Below are positions 22,940 through 35,700 of a stretch of DNA of 64,000 nucleotides, in pieces. Position 1 is the stretch's first letter, and each line of letters opens with the position of its first letter. The stretch spans positions 25,345,487 to 25,409,486 of the forward strand of contig OZ035960.1 in assembly GCA_964034945.1 (NCBI GenBank), read 5' to 3'. Both the position numbers and the translations under genes were made by a program. Under the pieces are notes generated by a model that did not search any database, had not been told where the DNA came from, and was given only the letters and a program-made list of their open reading frames with translations. This stretch comes from Chrysopilus asiliformis. Lineage: Eukaryota > Arthropoda > Insecta > Diptera > Rhagionidae.

Positions 22940-23920
22940 ATTTGAAATGTAAATTCTTTTTCTCTCTCTCTCGGCACTACAACCGGTTTCCGGTCTTGGC
23001 CGCAATGACTCTCGCGAATTTTGTAATTCTTTTTATGGCTCTTAAAAAAAAAGATTATATTGGGGTGGAGAAAAAGTATGCGAAAAACTACAAACAATTT
23101 TTATGTACTAAAGTTTTTTTTATTAAACAATCTTTCTGGTAGAACATTATTATATCGCTGCAGAACTTCCGGAGTTTTTGGTTAAAAAACAAATGGTAGT
23201 CCGACAATGTAATGTTAGATCTTGATTTTTGGCGAGTCATCAAAGGTGGATGGGGTCTAGCGGTGTCGTGGTGGAATACAACATCTTTCCTATTGATCGA
23301 TTATGAGCGATTTTCCTTGATCGGCCCATTTTTTGCATTTAATCGCCCTAGTTGCTCGCAATACAACATTATGTTCCTCGGCAATTTTTCATCGCATGTT
23401 ACCAACCGCTTCAAAAACGTTTCAGTAGTGAATCGCGGATGGAGATGCGATCTATTAAATATTTTGCAGTTAATTCATGTATCACTCAAACGTCGAGCTT
23501 TTTCGGTATCCACCTCATTTCAAATGGTTTAAAACTATTTTTTTTCCATAGTAGTTTATATAACAACGGTCAAACAGTACAGCATTTCCAGAGTGCAATC
23601 AATAGTTCTGCAGTTATTGTGCATCAAAACCGTCTGTTGAGAAAAAAGCCGAAAACTTTTTCTCCAATATGACGCACGCATGACGGACGCACCGACGTAC
23701 GATTCAGGTTCTACCTTTACAAGGATTACAAGCTCTCTACTTAGCGGTTAACCACTTAGGTTCTCTAGATAAAAAAAACTCGAGCAACACCAAACTGTCA
23801 AAATTTCGATACGTTCAGAGAAATTTTACGAACAAGTTCGCGTCCTTTTTACCGCGCAAAATTTCTTGTAAAATCAATTTTATATTTTGGATTAGGGCAT
23901 TGAGAAATATCGGAAAACTG
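22940..23920. other. RSPH9-UBR7 intergenic spacer
   Basis: About 1 kb without a recognised gene. A CT-rich run (TTTTCTCTCTCTCTCGG) is followed by the small hairpin ACCGGTTTCCGGT at about 22981. Short open frames near 23212-23672 overlap each other, lack family resemblance and are probably chance. The UBR7 promoter should lie in the last few hundred bases, but I see no clear TATA box or initiator. Confidence 0.45.
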
Positions 23921-23926
23921 AAGAAA

Positions 23927-25186
23927 ATGGACAAAGATAACGCTTTGGATGATACGAGTGTAACTATGGTTGATGTTCTTGCGCAAGAGAAAGAAATGGA
24001 AGAGGAATCCGCAGCTGTTTTAGGCGGTTCAGATGAAAAAAACTGCACTTATTCTCAGGTAGATATCTCAGTATTTGGTTTATGGGTTCTTCTGAACTAT
24101 TTTCATTTAAAGGGCTACATAAAGCGGCAAGCTATGTACTCATGTTTGACATGTTGTCCTGAAGGCAAGGAGGACGGGACGAAAGGGGTGGGAGTCTGCT
24201 TGGCCTGCAGCTACCATTGCCATGAACATCACGAGCTAGTGGAACTTTACACGAAACGCAATTTCTGTTGTGATTGCCCAACGGAGCGCATCAAAGGAGT
24301 GAAATGCAACTTTTCGAATAAAGATGTTCCAGTTGACAAGAAACAGCCAGTAAACTCAGAAAACAACTATAACCAGAATTTCAGTGGGATCTATTGCACT
24401 TGCAAAAGACCATATCCCGATTTAGAAGATTCTATTCAAGACGAGATGATCCAGTGTGTAATGTGTGAGGATTGGTATCACACTCGACATCTGGATGCTG
24501 TAATTCCCGATGCGGACAGCTACTCGGAAATGGTCTGTGGAGGCTGCATGAATCAATATAGCTTTTTAAGGGACTATGCAGGTCTGGCAGTGAATAAAGT
24601 CGCGGGAACTAACGAAGACGGTGTGGTCCAAGTCGCCTCCGTAGACGATGAGAAGTTAAAATCTGAGTTGGACAGAAGTATTTCAGATATCATGAACATT
24701 TCTTCAGAGCCAGGGGCTACAAGTAGTACAGAGCCCTCCCCAAAGAAAGCCAAACCTAATGAAACAGTAAAATTATGCAAACGACCCGTGCTGGGCAGTG
24801 GATATAAGAAAGGCGGTGTTTTCTGGCCTGATAATTGGCGTGTGGCGCTTTGTTCCTGTGAGACATGTTCAAAAATGTATGAGTTACTTAATGCAACATT
24901 CCTCCTCGATCCCGAGGATACTGTTCTATTCTATGAGGAGAATGGACTGAAGAAAGCCCGAGAATCTGATTATGAGAGGGGAATCCGAGCTCTTTCCACA
25001 ATGGAACGCACCAAACAGATAGACGCCATAACTGAATACAATAAAATGAAGGACAAACTCAAGGATTTCTTGCAGACTTTTGTCTCCAATCAAAAGGTGG
25101 TTACCGAGGAGGATATAAATACATTCTTTCAGGGCATGAAAAACGAGAAGAATGTAAATCTGGGTCAACCACACTTCTGTCGCTAA
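23927..25186 (+). CDS. UBR7: UBR7-type putative E3 ubiquitin ligase (two exons, 401 aa)
   Basis: Member of the UBR-box family (N-recognin related) that carries a PHD finger rather than RING or HECT. Human UBR7 is reported to act in histone H2B ubiquitination. CDS is 23927-24058 joined to 24113-25186. N-terminal motif VDVLAQEKEMEEESAAVLGG (about 15-34) is a family signature. The UBR box spans about 40-111, with zinc-binding Cys/His in SCLTCCPEG, GVCLACSYHCHEHHELVELY and NFCCDCP. The PHD finger is about 130-190 (YCTCKRPYP, MIQCVMCEDWYHTRHLD, MVCGGCM). A linker rich in Glu/Ser follows, then the conserved C-terminal region (FWPDNWRVALCSCETC, LLDPEDTVLFYEENG). Length is near human UBR7 (425). The start is the ATG at 23927. 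The upstream open extension to 23900 begins with TTG. The intron is discussed separately. Confidence 0.95.
   Translation: MDKDNALDDTSVTMVDVLAQEKEMEEESAAVLGGSDEKNCTYSQVDISVFGLWVLLNYFHLKGYIKRQAMYSCLTCCPEGKEDGTKGVGVCLACSYHCHEHHELVELYTKRNFCCDCPTERIKGVKCNFSNKDVPVDKKQPVNSENNYNQNFSGIYCTCKRPYPDLEDSIQDEMIQCVMCEDWYHTRHLDAVIPDADSYSEMVCGGCMNQYSFLRDYAGLAVNKVAGTNEDGVVQVASVDDEKLKSELDRSISDIMNISSEPGATSSTEPSPKKAKPNETVKLCKRPVLGSGYKKGGVFWPDNWRVALCSCETCSKMYELLNATFLLDPEDTVLFYEENGLKKARESDYERGIRALSTMERTKQIDAITEYNKMKDKLKDFLQTFVSNQKVVTEEDINTFFQGMKNEKNVNLGQPHFCR
24059..24112 (+). other. UBR7: UBR7 intron, 54 nt, in frame and without stops
   Basis: GTAGAT donor after TATTCTCAG and TTTAAAG acceptor before GGCTACATAAAG. 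The intron is 18 codons long with no stop, so an unspliced reading gives a false hydrophobic insert (VDISVFGLWVLLNYFHLK) inside the UBR box. Removing it restores CTYSQ-GYIKRQAMYSC, the continuous family pattern. Confidence 0.88.
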
Positions 25187-25252
25187 ATTTTTGGATTTTT
25201 ATTTGTAAGTTTTTATGCAGTGTAAACGATTGTTTCATATGGGTGAATTCCT

Positions 25253-25258
25253 AATAAA
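25253..25258 (+). terminator. UBR7 polyadenylation signal
   Basis: AATAAA 66 bases after the UBR7 stop codon on the coding strand. Confidence 0.7.
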
Positions 25259-25264
25259 ATGTAC

Positions 25265-25780
25265 GAGTATTTAAAAAATTTGTTTTCTTTGGTATGTTTT
25301 ACATGAGCGCCTGCATCAGGTATTTTTTTTTAAATTTAAGTGGCTTACTATTTTCACGACTTGCTTTTTTTACAGACAGCTTATACCGGGTATTAACAAA
25401 TAATTTATATGTTAGTCTTCCGTAACGCTTTTAATTTTGTAGTATAGATCGCGTCTTAATCCACCGATTTTCCCCCTACTTCTACCCTCCTCGCCTGTTA
25501 TCTTCAACATTAAAGCGATTTTATAACGTCCACCTCCCTTTGACTGTGAACCCCTCTACTGCTATTTTATAAACTGTTAAAAAAATATTGACGTGGTTTT
25601 TGTAATTGGATATATGACTTTGAACACGTTGACGGTGAATACTTCTCCTATTATTTCTTGAATCGCTGGAGCAATTTTTCGATGGCCTTTCGTTTTACGT
25701 GAGGCTCAAACTTAGTGAATAGAAATGAAAAAAAAAAAATAATAAAACCCAAAAAAAAGAAATTTCCTTAAAATTTATAT
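25265..25780. other. Convergent spacer between UBR7 and dorsal 3' ends
   Basis: About 0.5 kb lies between the two opposing polyadenylation signals. No gene or bounded repeat is seen. A pyrimidine-rich patch (TTCCCCCTACTTCTACCCTCC) lies near 25470. Confidence 0.5.
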
Positions 25781-25782
25781 AT

Positions 25783-25788
25783 TTTATT
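25783..25788 (-). terminator. Likely dorsal-A polyadenylation signal
   Basis: AATAAA on the minus strand about 200 bases beyond the dorsal-A stop codon. Other A-rich variants lie nearby, so the exact signal is uncertain. Confidence 0.45.
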
Positions 25789-25906
25789 AACATGAAAATA
25801 TGTACAATTTATCAACAAAATTTTTTATAAATTTTAACTTATTCCCTACAATAAAACTAGCAGTAACGTTGAGAGTATAAAAAATGTTTAACGAAATATT
25901 TTTAAA

Positions 25907-25938
25907 AGGAAATATTATTAAAAGGAAATATTATTAAA
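25907..25938. repeat. Tandem duplication in dorsal-A 3' untranslated region
   Basis: AAAAGGAAATATTATT occurs twice head to tail just beyond the dorsal-A stop codon on the minus strand. Confidence 0.8.
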
Positions 25939-25985
25939 ACGAAACAAAAATATCTAATTAGGTATAATGTATTTTTTTCTTTTTT

Positions 25986-26764
25986 TTAGTGATTATTGAT
26001 ATTGCGGGTGTTGTACATCATATTGTTAAGATCTGTTAGCTCATTCATCGTTGCCGTGGTTAGACGCGTGAAGCTGTCCGTCATATTCTCCTGTTCGGTG
26101 TCCATTTTCAATTGCTGTTCCTGCTTAATGGTGGCCTCGAGCTGCTGACTGATACTGGCACTGTTGGATGTTCCGGGTGCATAATGTCCATCGAGCAAGG
26201 ATAGGGAGATGCCGGCCAGTTCGGCGGAATTGAATTGGGTCAGTTGTTGGCTGTCCATGTCAAGCAAACTGCTGAGATTTGAAGGGATCATCGGGTCAGT
26301 TAGACCGGTAGTGGTCACATGAGTCAAGTTATCGATGCTAAAACTACTATTCGTGTTGAGATTATTCACTGATCCTATGTGCTTGCCAACGGATGTTGTG
26401 GGCGGCATGTTCCACTGTGGCTGCGGGGTCTGTTGGGTGACAGGCTGATTGCTTCCTTGTTGATGTTGCTGCTGCTGCTGTTGGGGGTGTTGCTGGAGCT
26501 GTTGTGGATTATAGTTTGCGAATGGCGACTGCTGGTATGACTGCATGTTGCTAAAATTCCCGAGCATTGTGGTATTTATTCCAGCTGCCCCGTACTGCCC
26601 ATTTGGAGGGATTGCACTTCCACCTGGCGTTAAACTGTACGGAGAAGGTGTACTGCTGGGATTGTACACTGGCGTCGCTGGTGATAGGGGTTGGGGCGAA
26701 GGACTTGCCTGAGGCACTCGATAGTTGGTTGTGTTAGAAAACATATAAGGTAACGGTGATGTGT
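25986..26764 (-). CDS. dorsal: dorsal-A last exon
   Basis: Acceptor TTTTACAG at 26765, stop TAA at 25986-25988. Encodes 258 whole codons of low-complexity activation tail ([23 protein letters not shown]; a Gln-rich run at about 26460-26530 on the genome; C-terminal [18 protein letters not shown] end). The first codon is completed from the previous exon, giving Asn. Confidence 0.92.
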
Positions 26765-29700
26765 CTGTAAAATAAAATAATTACTTGAAATTTACATATA
26801 AAATTGAACTTTTTTAAACACAGTCGCTGTCATACAAAAATTTTTAAAGCAGCAGCGTAACTGGGGGCCGAAAGACCCCGAAATATGAAGATCCTAAAAG
26901 AGGACTCTTTAATATTAAAAAAAAAACTTTTGAATGGTTTTAAGTTTTAGGAATATACTAAAATTTTTCGCCAGGGGCCTGACAATTGCAGTTACGCCAC
27001 TGATCTAAAGTATTCGTTTCTCAACCGTACAATTTAAACATAAGAAAAGCCTATCGTCAAATACTCTATATAAGGACAGATAAAAATTTGGTTTAAAAAA
27101 ATCCATTGTTTCGTTTGTATGGAGGAAGGAATGATCTGATTTTGCCCATTCAAGAGCTTAGTCTTGCTATTTACGAGAAACNNNNNNNNNNNNNNNNNNN
27201 NNNNNNNNNNNNNNNNNNNNNNNNNNNNNNNNNNNNNNNNNNNNNNNNNNNNNNNNNNNNNNNNNNNNNNNNNNNNNNNNNNNNNNNNNNNNNNNNNNNN
27301 NNNNNNNNNNNNNNNNNNNNNNNNNNNNNNNNNNNNNNNNNNNNNNNNNNNNNNNNNNNNNNNNNNNNNNNNNNNNNNNNNATTTAACAAATTTCTTTTC
27401 ATTTTTATTCAATTTGCAAAGAAACGTTTGTTTAAAAATTGTTTTAAAAAAATGAAAATACAGTTAAAAACTCATAAATAAAATATATAATATGTGATAT
27501 AAATAATTCATTTAAAATATTTTGAACAACAATCATTTGAGCTTGGAATAACATTCATTATTTCTCTTTACTTTTTCGTAGTTAGTTAAAAGTTCTACTC
27601 TCGTTCTCTCTCCATTTTTTCTATATTTAAAAAAAAGATTTTGATAAAAACATTTAAATATCAACAAACGTAAACTTTAATGTTATTATTGCTTCATCAC
27701 TTTAAATGATGAATTTAAGTTTTTTTTCTAATATTTTCCAATTTTTAAAAGATTTTTCATTCTCTAGATTTTTGTTTATTTAAAAATATACTTTGGATTA
27801 ACTTTAGCCACTAGTTAATTTTTTAATCAAAATTTCTTTATAATTTCATTAATTTTTTGAATATGTTGAAGACCCATATGGTGTTAAAAATATTTAACGT
27901 AGAGTTATTAGTTAGTCTTGTTTCTTCGAACTATTCGCAGGAGAGTCTTTATCCAATTAAAATATTTCTAGGTTTTTTTTATTTATATATTCGTAAAATG
28001 TGTGGGTACGTGCTAAACAATTTATATTTAATGATTTTCAATTAATAAGTAGAATTTTATACAGTTTTATAGTACAGGCAAAGTTCGATTTACGCAATGC
28101 TCGATTTATGCAAATGCTCGAATTGCGCAATATTTGTTCTTATTTACAAAAAAAAATGTAACTAAAGATATTTTTTTCACTTCTTTTTGTGGGACTATTA
28201 CAATTCGATTGTTGCAAATCCAAATATTCAATTGCACTCAATTCCAGACAATATTCGTTCAAAATTCGTTCTTTAACATTCGGGCAAATTCATAAAATTC
28301 TGTTTGATTACTTTAAAAGACACCTACGAGTATTTATTATCCCTTCACTTTCAAAATGTTTAAAGAGAAGAATTAAGATTTAAGGCAGTTGGAAATTTTT
28401 TTTAATTAGAAGCGTAAATATTTTGTAGTAAGTATTCCTTGTGCATTATTTTTTTTACAAATGGCAGATTTTAATTTTTTAACACACTATTAATGATTTT
28501 TAAAGGAACACATTTCAAGGGCATTTTTATCGATTGCGTGGCTATTTTTTCTCAAGGATTTCCTAAATTCATAAGTTATAGATAACTACGACACAGTACA
28601 CTCTTTTTGCTTTTATATATCGATAGCTCTGTCAATCAAGTCGACAATTACGAAGTTCTTACCTCACAATTTCTCGCTAAAATTTTAAAATATTTAATAA
28701 TTTTTGAAATATAGTAAATAGCTTAGCCGGGAAATTAGTTGATTAGTGGCTAAAACTTGGTTATACTTAGAATTGGAAGCTAGGAGAAGTGATGAGAGAA
28801 ATATATTTCACCCCTTTTTTGGGGATACAATTTCATATAATTAATTTACAAACAAGCGTGCACCAGTCATGTCAATTTATATTAGCCGCGGGCGCAATTT
28901 TTTTCTTGATTTCTATGAGAAAATACTCGGTGTAACAGATTTTGCCATTAGAAACCAGCAGTTCTAATTAGCTGCGTTACAACCTCATATGTAAACTACA
29001 GAAAAGAAAAACATCTCATTTGGGGAATTTTGGGGCAGCTGAATCTGATTCTGGAGTCATAAAGTCCGTAAGAATATCTCAAACGCAAGGATATATTTTA
29101 AAAGATAAAATAGTATGTATACGCGTGGCGAAAGATAGACGTCATTTTGGATTTTTAGTCATACTAATCAAATACAAAACTGTTCTAAAAAGGAAAAAAA
29201 TATTTTTTGGGGCGCGATAAAAGCGAGATAAAAGCATAAAAAATAAAATCAAATATTTATCTCGCTTTTAATTCGGATACACAGCGCCCAAAAAATTATT
29301 TTTTCTTTTTCAGTACATTTATTTAAAGATTTTTATAGAGAAATAAAAGATTTTTTTCCATATTTAAAAAAAAAATTGAATATGAAGTTTGTGTTTTCTG
29401 CAACGCGGGATTTTACAGAAAACAATACGTTATAGCAGGTCCACTGAAAAGTAATACAAAAGAAGGTGCCTCGCCCTAAACTTACTCGCCCTAATCCTTT
29501 GACCAGCAAGTAAAAAGGTGCACAAAATTCCTCAAAGGATAATGTTTAAATATTTTAATAAAGTTTCTTCAATTTTCTGAGCGTAAATTCAATCCCAGCT
29601 TTATTCAATTTTCATTGACAATATTTAAAGAAGTGCGTATTACCGTAAAACTGCAGAGTAAATTAAGGGAAGTCTCCCAGAAAGTTATATTAGTGGAGTA

Positions 29701-32700
29701 ACTATAAATTCTATGGTACCCGTATCCCGAAAAATTGGTGTGGGTACGCAAAATTGTAAAATTCTTAAAAACCTTTCTCAGGAAACTGAAAATTTGAAGA
29801 TTTTTTTTTATCAAAGAAAAATGTTAGTCTTTGGAGCTTCTTAAAAATTTAAGCGCCCTAGAATTTCGGGGTCTTGCTTCCCCTATAGTTACACAGTTGA
29901 GTTATATTTTTATAGCAGTTCTTCGTCAAAGCGAAAAATACAATTACGTATCTACTTTTGTTGGTACGAAATTAGGTTTAAATCCATTAGTTTTGCAATA
30001 TACCTCTATGATGGTATAATTTCAATGAAATTTCTTTAAATTTATGATTAGTTTGTCCTTATCTTTTGTACTATTGATTAAATTATTCACTCACTAAATT
30101 AATTATAATTAAAGACTACAAGCTAGGAAGGCACTTGATTTTAATTTTACTACATTTTTTGTTCCTTGTATTTACAGCGTTGTTTATCTGTTCATTTATT
30201 TACACGTTAAGGTTTAACGGTTTTTTTTAGTAATAATAAGAATTGTTTAAACTAGTATTCATATTATCATTTTCACTGAAATATGATTAGTCAAAAGTTT
30301 AGTAAGCATGAAATTAACAAGTGGCTAATTTTAAAATCCAAAATACGACAAATACGATCAAATTTGATGTTTTAAAAAATTCTCAAATTTACATCAAAAA
30401 CAATTTTACACTGATTTAGTTTTGTTTTCGATTAGTTAAAATTTTTAGTTTTCAAAATTGTATTTTTTACGTTCATCGGTGTATTTTGTGTACATTTCCG
30501 TCGCTTTGTGAACGTATAAAATTTCCAAATAGTATACCAAGAAAAAAAAAAAATTTTTTTTAAATGGATTTTTTAATAAGCTAGTTGTATAAATGGGGAT
30601 GAGAATCAATATTAATTAATTTTGTTATTTAAAAAACTTAATTAACTATTTTTATAAATTTTAATTTTAATTGTTAATACGTATAAAAAACTCAAATAAC
30701 TTGGCCAAGTATTTATATTATTATTAAATTATTTTGAGTCTTAATCAGATCAAGGATTTTTGATTTAATATAGGATCAATAATTACATTCTTCTAAATTC
30801 AATTTATTTATTTTAATTATTTAAATAGTTTATTATAATTGCAGAGAGTTTTCAATTAAACTCTATGAAATACTTATACAAACTCATTTCTTTTTTTATA
30901 TTACATTGTACAGGGGCGATTTTTATTTATTTGTTTTCTTTACTTTTTTTTAAATGTGTAAATATACAAATTATTTTTTTTTCTTACAAAATATTTTACT
31001 TTGTTCAGTACTTTTTAAAAATATTTTTATCCTCTTTGTCAAATTTTTATGAAATTTATTCATTTATTGCACAATAGTGTCATTTAATAGGTTTTTTTTT
31101 TATATAAAAATTCAATATTCAATATTCATTAACATAAAAAGTTTTATGTATTTCAAACACCAACAAAATTTAAATCTTTCCATCATAAATTCCTTTTTTA
31201 AAAATAGTTCAAAATTTCTTAAATATAACAACAATAAATTGAAGAACTTTTCAATTTTAACTATTTTTATATTTCGAAACAAAATTATTTTATGGTTGAG
31301 TAAAAATTCATTACAAAAATGTTTGGTTTCCTTATGAGAAATTCTTTGGCAATTATAAATCGTAGTCTTTGTGTAGTAATATAAATTGAACATATTTTTA
31401 ATGTGAAAAAAGTTAAAACAGAAAAGTTCTTTAGAAATATTCAAAATCGTTTTTTCCCATAAATTTCAAATTTTGTTTTGAATGAGGAAAACATTTTCTT
31501 GTATTCAACTTTAAATTGTTAAAATATTGCAATACAAAGATCCAAATTGAAGACAATGTCATTTAAGATTCGTTTAAAGGAGTTTAATGTGAATGTATGA
31601 GTATGGTTTTTCCTGTTACCTAAATGAGAAAGAGACACAATGAAAAATGAGCAGAAATGGGAAAGTTTAGGCCCAGATATGCAACAGCCAAATGAGAAAT
31701 TTTTTCTGTTCCGTTTCAGGGAAATAATATGAAATTCAAATAAACACAAAATTGAAAGATTGTAGTTAAAATTGCTGAATTTTCGAGATCAATTATTCTT
31801 CAGCAGCACCGAGCTTTGATGTCTCAGGCAAGTTTTATTTGAATAAAAGAAAATTTCTGCAGAAATTCAGTTATAACGAAGAAGATTTTTCTGGAATTCA
31901 GATTTCATGAGTAAATATACTCGTATAATAACTTTTGTAACAAATTTTATTATTATTTCATCCAGTAAATTGTTATGATAAGTTTTACATAAAAATCTTA
32001 TGTTTCGAATCTCAGCACCCAATTGACCCAACAAGTATTAAGTGTACTCCTCGTTTATTTATTTTTATGAAAAAAGAAAGCAATTTTCCAGGGATTTTCT
32101 TTAAAAAGAAAATTTGTGGTTCTTTTTGCATTGCAGGGCTTTGCATTGCTAGATCTGATAAAACTCTTGAGTTTAATTCACAAAAATTAATCGAATTTTC
32201 ATAATTTTGAAGGAGAAGCAAATTTACAAATAGAAATCCCGAGAACGGAACAGAACAAAAACTACAAAAACCACCACCAATGAAACCGCCACCATTAAAA
32301 TGAGGTCCCAAATGAGTAAATAAGGAATTCGACTTACTGCCATCTTGTGTGTGTGATTGTTGCTGTTGTTGCTGTAAATGATGCCTTTGATGGTGTTCTT
32401 GGGCCTGAAAATGCCTAAATAAATGCGCGCTAGCTTCGCCACCGAGCTTTTGCCGTTTTCGCTTTAGTTCAGCGGGGTCTATAATAAAAAAGGTATTTTT
32501 TTTCTAACTATTACAACATTCATGACAATATATATGTAATACAGTATAGTATTAATAATTTAATTCTTTCGTATTGTTTTTTGTTTGATTTTCTTAAATC
32601 TAACTATTGAGAAAAATATTTCATTTCCCATTTTGATATGATTTTCAATATTTCTTTTTGTTATAAAACGACTTAATATGCCTTACAAGTCTGCCTGAAC

Positions 32701-35700
32701 TTTGGGAGTCATTTGAACAAAGTTAAAAATTTCCTATTTACAATTATTTTAATTCTAATAAAAAAATTATTTTATTAGATACTGATTGTGAATGACTGAC
32801 AAAGTTCAAAGGACAGTAATCAGAAGGCATTTAAGTAAAAACAATTTTTTTTTTGAAATTCGGGTCTGTTGCATTTTGTGGAACGTTTATCTGCTGGCTG
32901 ACTATGAAGTACTTGCCAATAGGGCAAAACTTGTAGCACGTTGAATATTCGTTCACTTCTGGTACAACAAAACTTTCAATTAAAGTACATATTTATAGTT
33001 AATATGTTTAGAATATTGCTAGAACAAATCCATTTAAAATCATTTGTTTAAATTGTTGAGCCGTTCGGCCATTTGCGCCGGCGTCAAAATCTCGCCAGCG
33101 TCGACGGGCGCGTAGTAGCATGACGTGTCGTCGAATTCGCTAACGGTCGCTTGGGGTGGAACACTCGTGTACAGGGCGTAGTGCTCCGCTTCAGTGAGAT
33201 CGACATTTGGATCTAATTCTACGCCGTATTGTCCTTCGCACAGATTCTTCAGACTCTGCGCGTCGGCAATCGCTATCAATTCCATATTGCCATCCTGCAG
33301 GGGAAGGTCAGCCAATTGCAAGGCACTGACTGTCTTCCGGTCTAGGTTGTTGTTCAATGTAACAGTGCTTGCGTTTGAATACGCTTCGTTCATTGGCAAT
33401 GAGTTGTAGCTGTCGCCCTTCAGCGGGATGTGAATGATGTCCGGCGTAAGATGAGGTCTCTTTCCGGACACGCTACTAACGCTTCTACCTACTGGCTTCG
33501 AAGTCTTGCCCTTTCCACCGCCGACTCCAGCCGGCGAAGTGGACACGCTGGTGGGTTGGAGGGACTTCAGTGATCGAATCGAGGATCGGTTCTGATCATG
33601 AATCGAAAAGTTGGTGACACTCGGTTCCCTCGATTGCGCCGGCGTAGTTTTCTTGGATTGTAGACTTGTCGTATCGCCAGTTGTTAGATCCGTTTTACTT
33701 TTGCGCCTTGAGAAGAGCTTCGAGAAGAAGCCGGGCTTCTTCTGTTTTGGTAGCGTGTTTGAGTTGCCATTATGTGATGGCGTTGGTGGAAGCCTCTTTG
33801 TCGGTGGCGACTGATCAGGAGTCTTCATTATAATGATTTGCGATTGAGGACGTGGTGTAAGACTCCTTGTTGAATTGTGCCGTTCCATAGTATTCTCATT
33901 GATCCCAACAATTGGCCTATTCTCATTGTTCTCCTGCTTCTTGATCCGCTTCGGCGGCAAAGGAGGCAATTTTTCCTCGTCCGGCGTAGGGCTTTCGCGT
34001 TTCAGTGAATTAACATCGATTACTGGCGCCGGCGGATTGACAATCACTTCGACTGGATCATAACTGTTGGTGTCGTATTCGGGAGATAGTTGCGATGGCG
34101 GTGGTGTCGGTGGCATTATATCAATCATGTGAATGGGATTCTTGAAGGCCTTCTGCAGGCTAGTGTACGTGGCCGTGTCATCGAAAATATCATCAAAGTC
34201 CATTTGTTCAAGTGCTGTATTTGTTTTTGGAAGACAGTTTTCCATGCCGTTCAACTCGTTGGCAATCGTATTATTGAACGTGTCTCGACGCAATTGATGG
34301 TCCGAGTAAATCTCATCGAGCTCTGCCACCTGTTCAAGTAGATCATTCAGAGTTTTATCCTCATCCGAGGTAACGTGATCTATAGAGCTTCCCATGGCTG
34401 CCAAAACCGGTCCACCGCGATCAAGTCGTTCGAATTCGCTCGATTTTATCCATTCGGTTGTTTTATCGTTCATCATACCATTTGCTGGTGGTGAAACTAC
34501 TGCCTGTTCATCCTGTTGATGCTGTTGCTGTTGAATATCCTCCACAATTTCCATTTCCTTAACACGTTCCTTTACTATGTTATCGATTTCATTTTCACAC
34601 TCGATTTTTGATACTTCGACGATCGGTTTCAGATCGTCAGTTTCTGGGGTGTCGAGCACGATCACTTCGTTGTTGAGAACAGTATTTATTGGTTTATTGT
34701 CGAGTCCATTTTCAGTTGCAATGTCGGAACTTGTTAAAGCACTATCATCTGATAAAATTCGTTGAAAGAGATCGAGGTTGGGCTTCTCCTTCAACCCCTT
34801 ATGTAACGCCCAAAATGAACGCCTACCTGAGTCTAACGGGTAGTAATCAAATGGTAAAGCTTCACTGGTTGCACCGTCTGATGGCCGCTTAAGTTGAATG
34901 TACATCTGGAAAGTTACGAAAAAATTACGTTAGTATAATTATTTTTTTAAATTTAAAAATTTAAGAAAACTTTGAAACATTGAAGAGCATTTGTACTTAC
35001 TTTTATTGGCTGATCGACTTCTAAAACTCGATACCTAGGCGTTCGAAATGATATCGCAACCTGTTTATGTACATTTGTATGTTGAAAATCGCCATACCCT
35101 TCCCAAACAATTTGTCCATCCTGCTCCTCAAAGAATCTAACAGATATATCTTCTTTTGCTACCTGTAAAAATCGTTAAAATTTTAAATCGTTTAAATATT
35201 TCATTACTTTTAGTCATATAAAACTATTGGTATTATATTTATTAAACTATTGGTTTACTGAATTCTAACATTTTTTTTTAAACAAAATATTCTTACCTTC
35301 TCACAGAGAAGTATAATTTCTTTACCCCCAGCTACTGTACACGAGCAATCGCTTAACTTACAAATAACAAGATCAGACATTGCTTTCTTATCGTAGATGG
35401 GATCCGATACAACTGGCGGTAGTGGAACAGTAAATCGGCCTCTCTGGTCACTTTCAAGGAATACTTGAAAGCATAACCGAACTGCATTTAGATCTATACT
35501 GGACGGTTGATTGCGATGTGAGAATCCAGCTGAAAGAAATTTTTTTTAAATACAATAAGTTAGTCATGTTTTCGTGTAAACTTTTGATATTTTTTAATAT
35601 TATTAATTGCCTTAAAACGGTATTAAAAATTCGCCAATATTTATAAAAAAATTAAGAATTTTCTAAGGTTAACTTAGAATTTCTTATATTTTGAAAAACG

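Larger units (their letters stand above)
26765..32337 (-). other. dorsal: dorsal-A last intron (5.6 kb) with assembly gap
   Basis: Donor GTAAGTCG at 32337, acceptor TTTTACAG before 26764. Very AT-rich. It contains the 200-N gap (27182-27381), a family D repeat fragment directly beside the gap and fragment J at 29258-29325. No nested gene is recognised. Short open frames near 31000-31440 are AT-driven and show no family similarity. Confidence 0.8.

Noticed and set aside
23212..23672. Two overlapping 106-codon frames between RSPH9 and UBR7
   Set aside because: Overlapping frames with no recognised domain and no splice or start support.
24574..24780. Minus-strand open frame inside UBR7
   Set aside because: Pure antisense shadow of the UBR7 coding exon, with no domain of its own.
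33194..34892. Several plus-strand open frames across the large dorsal exon
   Set aside because: They are antisense shadows of the Dorsal-B coding sequence, which has strong family similarity on the minus strand.
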